Shown here: in pieces, positions 60,515 to 64,000 of the stretch | Layout of the letters: each line of letters opens with the position of its first letter | How positions within the stretch are numbered: the first letter of the stretch is position 1 | Assembly: GCF_000969645.2 (NCBI RefSeq) | Contig: NZ_CP014222.1 | Coordinates: forward strand, 2,545,740-2,609,739 | DNA: 64,000 nt | Direction: 5' to 3' | Source of the DNA: Janthinobacterium sp. B9-8 | GTDB taxonomy: Bacteria; Pseudomonadota; Gammaproteobacteria; Burkholderiales; Chitinibacteraceae | Translations under genes and position numbers: made by a program | The notes under the pieces: model-generated | Told to the model about the DNA's origin: nothing | Database searches by the model: none | Seen by the model: the letters and a program-made list of their open reading frames with translations, nothing else

Positions 60515-61729
60515 ATGTTTGATATTGTGATTATTGGTGGTGGTGCAGCAGGCCTAGGGGTGGCGCAGGCGATTTACAAGCGGCAGAAAGGGTTGAAAAT
60601 TGCAATTGTGGAGCCTGCTGCACAGCATTTTTATCAACCCGCGTGGACGCTGGTGGGTGCAGGGGCGTTCGATATTAAGCAAAGCGTTAAGCCCATGAGT
60701 AAGGTGATGCCGCGCTTTGTAAAATGGATTCAATCTGCGGCAGCAATCTTCCATCCCGATCAAAACAGCATCACGCTAGAGAATAAAGATATTTTGCAAT
60801 ACCGTACTTTAATTGTATGCCCCGGCTTATGCTTAAATTGGTCTGCTATTGAAGGGCTGGAAGAAACGCTGGGTAAAAACGGGGTAACTTCCAATTATCG
60901 CAGCGATTTATCTCCTTACACATGGCAATTAGTGCAGCAATTAAAAAGCGGCGTAGCTTTATTTACCCAATCGGCCATGCCGATTAAATGTGCTGGCGCG
61001 CCGCAGAAAGCCGTTTATTTATCCTGTTCTCACTGGGAAAAACAGCAGACGCTCAGCAATATCAAGGTGCATTTTCATAATGCAGGCGCAACGCTATTCG
61101 GGGTAGCCTATTTTATTCCTATTCTTAAACAGTATATGGATCGCTATCGGGTAAATTTAAGTTTTTCCAGCAATTTAATCAAAGTAGATGGCGAAAAAAA
61201 AATAGCAACTTTTGCAAACACTCACTCTGATGGGAGCATCACTTTTACCGAATCAGCCTTTGATATGCTGCATATTGTGCCACCACAATGCGCCCACCCT
61301 TTTATTGCCAATAGCCCGCTGGCCAATGCAGCCGGCTGGGTAGATGTAGACCCCCATTCCTTGCAACATATACGTTATGCCAATGTTTTCTCATTAGGCG
61401 ATGCAGCTTCCAGCCCCAATGCTAAAACAGCCGCAGCTATTCGCAAACAGGCCCCGGTTGTTGCCATTAATATCATTAGTTATTTATCCGGATTAACAAG
61501 TAAAGCAATTTATAATGGCTATGGTGGCTGCCCACTTACAGTAGAAAATGGAAAAATTGTACTGGCTGAATTTGCCTATAACGGCGAGCTTGATCCTACA
61601 TTTAAATTTCTGGCACCCCATATTCCAAGAAGATTTAACTGGTTTATCAAGCGCCATCTCTTAGCCATTGTGTATTGGCATGGATTATTACGCGGCAGAG
61701 AATGGCTGGTTAAAACGAAAGTAGAATAA
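60515..61729 (+). CDS. Sulfide:quinone oxidoreductase-like flavoprotein
   Basis: A 404-residue membrane-associated FAD enzyme. FAD-binding VIIGGGAAGLGVAQAIYKR at the start, YQPAWTLVGAGAFD, KCAGAPQKAVYLS with a conserved Cys (about 166), and FSLGDAASSPNAKTAAAIRKQAP. These match type II SQR, which oxidises sulfide to polysulfide and passes electrons to quinone. The first family Cys region reads VCPGLCLNW. Strong AAAGGAGAAGG ribosome site. Downstream are a small monooxygenase and peroxide-defence genes. Confidence 0.88.
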   Translation: MFDIVIIGGGAAGLGVAQAIYKRQKGLKIAIVEPAAQHFYQPAWTLVGAGAFDIKQSVKPMSKVMPRFVKWIQSAAAIFHPDQNSITLENKDILQYRTLIVCPGLCLNWSAIEGLEETLGKNGVTSNYRSDLSPYTWQLVQQLKSGVALFTQSAMPIKCAGAPQKAVYLSCSHWEKQQTLSNIKVHFHNAGATLFGVAYFIPILKQYMDRYRVNLSFSSNLIKVDGEKKIATFANTHSDGSITFTESAFDMLHIVPPQCAHPFIANSPLANAAGWVDVDPHSLQHIRYANVFSLGDAASSPNAKTAAAIRKQAPVVAINIISYLSGLTSKAIYNGYGGCPLTVENGKIVLAEFAYNGELDPTFKFLAPHIPRRFNWFIKRHLLAIVYWHGLLRGREWLVKTKVE

Positions 61730-61802
61730 TAAGGAATTAAACTAAGCCTTTAGCCTGCAGCTAGGTTTTTATCACGCTAAAACGCCTCCCATAAGGATCT
61801 CT

Positions 61803-62093
61803 ATGAGCAACCCTCTGTTTGTATTAGCCACTATCATTGCCAAACCCAATCACGCCCAGCAAGTTGCCGATGCCATTCGCTTGGCCTTAGCGCCTTCTCG
61901 ACAAGAAGAAGGCTGCCATCGTTACGATTTGCTGCTTGATAATCAGGACAATCAGCGCTTTATTATTCAGGAACAATGGCAAAATAAGGCTGCGCATAAT
62001 GCGCATATGCTCACTGCACATTTCAAAACCTTAGTAGAGTGCATTGCGCCTTTGGCAAGCATTGAAGTGACGAAATTAAGCTTATTGGCTTAA
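61803..62093 (+). CDS. ABM-domain monooxygenase (YgiN-like)
   Basis: A 96-residue dimeric ferredoxin-like protein. VLATIIAKPNHAQQVADAIRLALAPSRQEEGCHRYDLL and FIIQEQWQNKAAHNAHMLTAHFK are the ABM signature. Such proteins oxidise quinols or small aromatic compounds without a cofactor. Preceded by AAGGA and 73 bp from the SQR-like gene, likely co-transcribed. Confidence 0.87.
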   Translation: MSNPLFVLATIIAKPNHAQQVADAIRLALAPSRQEEGCHRYDLLLDNQDNQRFIIQEQWQNKAAHNAHMLTAHFKTLVECIAPLASIEVTKLSLLA

Positions 62094-62310
62094 TCAATAC
62101 AGGTCAGGGCTTTATTTAATTAAGCCACTGGCCGCTTTTCCATCATGTCTTTTTAAGCTTTGCGGGAAGTGCCAATCAACGATTCTCCGCAAAGCGCATA
62201 CCAAACAACAGCGGGGCTGGCATGACTCCCTTTTATAAATTTGATCGTACTACCCCCATCAGGCACGCTAAACTAGTATCTGCTTCTTCACACCCGCCAG
62301 AAAAAATAAT

Positions 62311-62754
62311 ATGGAATCTGATTTAGATTTACTCAGCCTTGATAAGCAATTTTGCTTTTCTTTGTATTCTGCCTCGCTGGCGATGACCAAAGCTTACAAG
62401 CCGCTGCTAGAAAAAATTGGCCTCACTTACCCGCAGTATCTGGTGATGCTGGTGCTATGGCAGCACGACAATATTTTGGTCAAAGACATTGGCGAAGCGC
62501 TGTTTCTGGATTCCGGTACGTTAACGCCGCTGCTTAAACGTATGGAAAGCGCCGCACTGATTACCCGTCAGCGCGATAACAGAGACGAACGTCAGGTGCG
62601 TATCACCCTCACACCCAGTGGCAAGGCCCTTAAAGAAACAGCTCAAATGATTCCTGTGCAGCTTTTATGCGCCAGCGGGCAAAGCACCGAAACGCTCATG
62701 CAGCTGCGCAGCCAGCTAGCCCAAATTCGTGATGGCCTGAACACACGGCACTAA
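62311..62754 (+). CDS. ohrR: OhrR-type MarR-family peroxide sensor
   Basis: A 147-residue MarR regulator. The reactive cysteine of the OhrR branch is present (Cys15, DKQFCFSLYS), followed by the KPLLEKIGLTYPQYLVMLVLW helix, recognition helix LDSGTLTPLLKRMESAALI and wing RDNRDERQVRITLTP. It represses ohr until organic hydroperoxides oxidise Cys15. A perfect OhrR-like operator lies 73 bp downstream, before ohr. Confidence 0.92.
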   Translation: MESDLDLLSLDKQFCFSLYSASLAMTKAYKPLLEKIGLTYPQYLVMLVLWQHDNILVKDIGEALFLDSGTLTPLLKRMESAALITRQRDNRDERQVRITLTPSGKALKETAQMIPVQLLCASGQSTETLMQLRSQLAQIRDGLNTRH

Positions 62755-62826
62755 AAAACGTATTCCTGCTGGTGATATCAAGCATCCAGCCCGCCCTGAT
62801 GCCGTTCTTTTTACACAATTAAGTTG

Positions 62827-62845
62827 TACACAATTTAATTGTGTA
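62827..62845. promoter_or_regulatory. OhrR operator (TACACAATTTAATTGTGTA)
   Basis: A perfect 19-bp palindrome (TACACAATT-T-AATTGTGTA) that contains the classical OhrR core ACAATT..AATTGT. A further half-site (ACACAATTAAGTTGT) overlaps on the left (62813-62827). A probable -35 TTGTAC (62824-62829) and -10 TATAGT (62848-62853) with an 18-bp spacer bracket it, as expected for repression of ohr. Confidence 0.85.
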
Positions 62846-62907
62846 ATATAGTTAATCCATCGACCTGACAGGGCCGCTACTTTTCGATAAAAACCAAGGA
62901 GCATCCT

Positions 62908-63327
62908 ATGCAAATTCTTTACACAGCCAATGCAACAGCAAACGGTGGCCGCGATGGCCGCGCAGCTTCTGACGATCAAAAACTCAATGTGCAATTAAGT
63001 ACGCCCAAGGAACTAGGCGGTGCAGGTGGCGAAGGGACAAACCCTGAGCAATTATTTGCAGCGGGTTACTCCGCCTGCTTTATCGGGGCAATGAAGTTTG
63101 TTGCCGCCGCAGGGAAAATCGCGCTGCCAGCAAGCACATCAGTCAATGGTTTAGTGGGAATTGGCCCAAATGGCCAGGGTGGCTTTGGTTTACAAGTTGC
63201 GCTGAATGTATCTATCCCCGGCATGGAGCGCAGTGCAGCTCAAGAACTCGTTAATAAGGCGCACGAAGTTTGCCCTTATTCAAATGCCACTCGCGGCAAT
63301 ATTGAAGTCACCCTCACCCTGCTGTAA
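62908..63327 (+). CDS. ohr: Organic hydroperoxide resistance protein
   Basis: A 139-residue thiol peroxidase of the Ohr/OsmC family reducing organic hydroperoxides. The reactive cysteines are Cys57 ([12 protein letters not shown]) and Cys122 ([12 protein letters not shown]). Arg18 (GRDGRAAS) and Glu47 complete the active site. AAGGAG upstream. Controlled by OhrR through the palindrome at 62827. Confidence 0.95.
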   Translation: MQILYTANATANGGRDGRAASDDQKLNVQLSTPKELGGAGGEGTNPEQLFAAGYSACFIGAMKFVAAAGKIALPASTSVNGLVGIGPNGQGGFGLQVALNVSIPGMERSAAQELVNKAHEVCPYSNATRGNIEVTLTLL

Positions 63328-63434
63328 TTTATTCGCCCTTATCCATGCTGGTTGATGGCGGGCTACTTATACCGGTGCACCGGTTTTACAGCCAAGGTAC
63401 CCACTTCAGATACCCTGGCAAAATAAAACGAAGG

Positions 63435-63539
63435 AAGCTCTGATTAAATCGTCATCCCCGAATGTTTTTATAGGCAATCCATTGCAAATACTGCATTCCC
63501 GCCTGCACAGAAATGACGAAACTAAATAAATCAGAGTTT
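63435..63539. mobile_element. ~105-bp MITE-like element
   Basis: Imperfect terminal inverted repeats GAAGCTCTGATTAAATCGTC and GACG..TAAATAAATCAGAGTTTC; the interior starts GTCATCCCCGAATG and contains GCATTCCCGCCTGC. No coding capacity. Related GTCATCCCCGA sequence occurs at 10189. The rest of 63328-63811 has no gene. Confidence 0.6.
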
Positions 63540-63811
63540 CCCCAGATCAATCAGCATTTAAGTCATCAAAAAAGTAACTTCCTATCCGCTCCAGATTAAG
63601 AGCCAATAACAATTACCTCCATTGGCAGGAATGTAATCGCGCTTCATCACTTGTAAACCACAGGCCATTTACCCACTATTTGCCCCAGATCAAGCAAATA
63701 GCTCGGCTTTTTTGCCGAATCCGCTGCAAGCAAAGAATCCCCCTCTCCTCCTTCTGCCCTCTCTCTGCTAAAATCCGTCATTAAACTTCGGCTTTAACAG
63801 GACATTCGAGC

Positions 63812-64000
63812 ATGGCAGGTCACTCAAAGTGGGCAAATATTCAGCATCGTAAAGGTCGCCAGGACGCCAAACGCGGCCAGCTCTTTACCCGTCTGATTAA
63901 AGAAATTACCGTTGCCGCCAAAATGGGCGGCGGCGAAATTGAAACCAATCCACGTTTACGTCTGGCGATTGATAAAGCCTACGACGCCAATATGCCAAAA
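63812..64000 (+). CDS. yebC: YebC/PmpR-family protein, N-terminal part (cut by window edge)
   Basis: The first 63 codons read [25 protein letters not shown] and [17 protein letters not shown], the nearly invariant start of YebC/TACO1 proteins. These assist translation or act as regulators. AGGAC precedes the start by 10 bases. The gene continues past the right edge. Confidence 0.97.
   Translation, partial: MAGHSKWANIQHRKGRQDAKRGQLFTRLIKEITVAAKMGGGEIETNPRLRLAIDKAYDANMPK

Noticed and set aside
61747..61770. Weak hairpin followed by five T after the SQR-like gene
   Set aside because: The stem has a bulge and only about six pairs; not strong enough to call a terminator.
1..64000. CRISPR array or prophage
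   Set aside because: No regularly spaced identical repeats with unique spacers, and no phage structural, integrase or lysis genes were seen.

Overview
The window looks like a chromosomal segment from a betaproteobacterium, most likely of the order Neisseriales (Chromobacteriaceae-like). The evidence is the complete iscRSUA-hscBA-fdx-iscX order, the proteobacterial housekeeping genes (cysE, pyrB, hom-thrC, cysB, yebC), and amino-sugar uptake genes typical of chitin users. A genus such as Iodobacter is only a guess. I see no rRNA, tRNA, CRISPR array, prophage or intact insertion sequence. Gaps between genes are often filled by small dispersed palindromic or MITE-like repeats.

Layout. 1-330: start of glgB (minus strand, runs off the edge). 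461-7527: cysE and the Fe-S assembly operon, with a near-consensus IscR site over the iscR promoter and a terminator after iscX. 7736-13516: degenerate HD-GYP protein, aspartate carbamoyltransferase with an unusual N-terminal helix-turn-helix, a small conserved protein, lytic transglycosylase, Crp/Fnr regulator, exonuclease III and an orphan small protein. 13710-19549: a lipoprotein and a tight three-gene operon encoding a WD40/caspase protein, a second caspase-like protein with an EF-hand-type loop, and an OmpA-like protein; all carry export signals. 19786-26199: GltS, a Mth938-like protein, AlaA-type aminotransferase, homoserine dehydrogenase and threonine synthase. 26200-29319: repeat-rich zone around an A+T-rich orphan gene for a 571-residue protein.

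29320-37144: amino-sugar ABC transporter (ATPase, two permeases, two paralogous binding proteins), GntR regulator and GlcNAc-type kinase, all on the minus strand. 37496-40027: cysH and a TauE/SafE exporter divergent from cysB. 40112-48683: an uncharacterised envelope/redox cluster (GbsR-type regulator, DCC thiol protein, SDR-DoxX fusion, DUF2269, membrane-TIGR01777 fusion, DUF4166, hydrolase-PEP-synthase-like fusion). Two copies of a 20-bp palindrome, each exactly 12 bases before a start codon, tie the regulator to the SDR-DoxX gene. 48770-54209: class D beta-lactamase, an unknown helical protein and a secreted glycoside hydrolase. 54726-57373: isochorismatase-type hydrolase, EamA exporter and GlxA-type regulator. 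57794-60258: two convergent lipoproteins and a 3'-5' exonuclease. 60515-64000: sulfide:quinone reductase-like protein, small monooxygenase, ohrR-ohr with a perfect operator, and the start of yebC.

The strongest candidates for undescribed biology are the double-caspase/OmpA operon (14402-19549) and the GbsR-controlled SDR-DoxX/DUF2269/TIGR01777/DUF4166 cluster with its paired operators (40988-48683). All family assignments come from motif recognition by eye; no database search was run.
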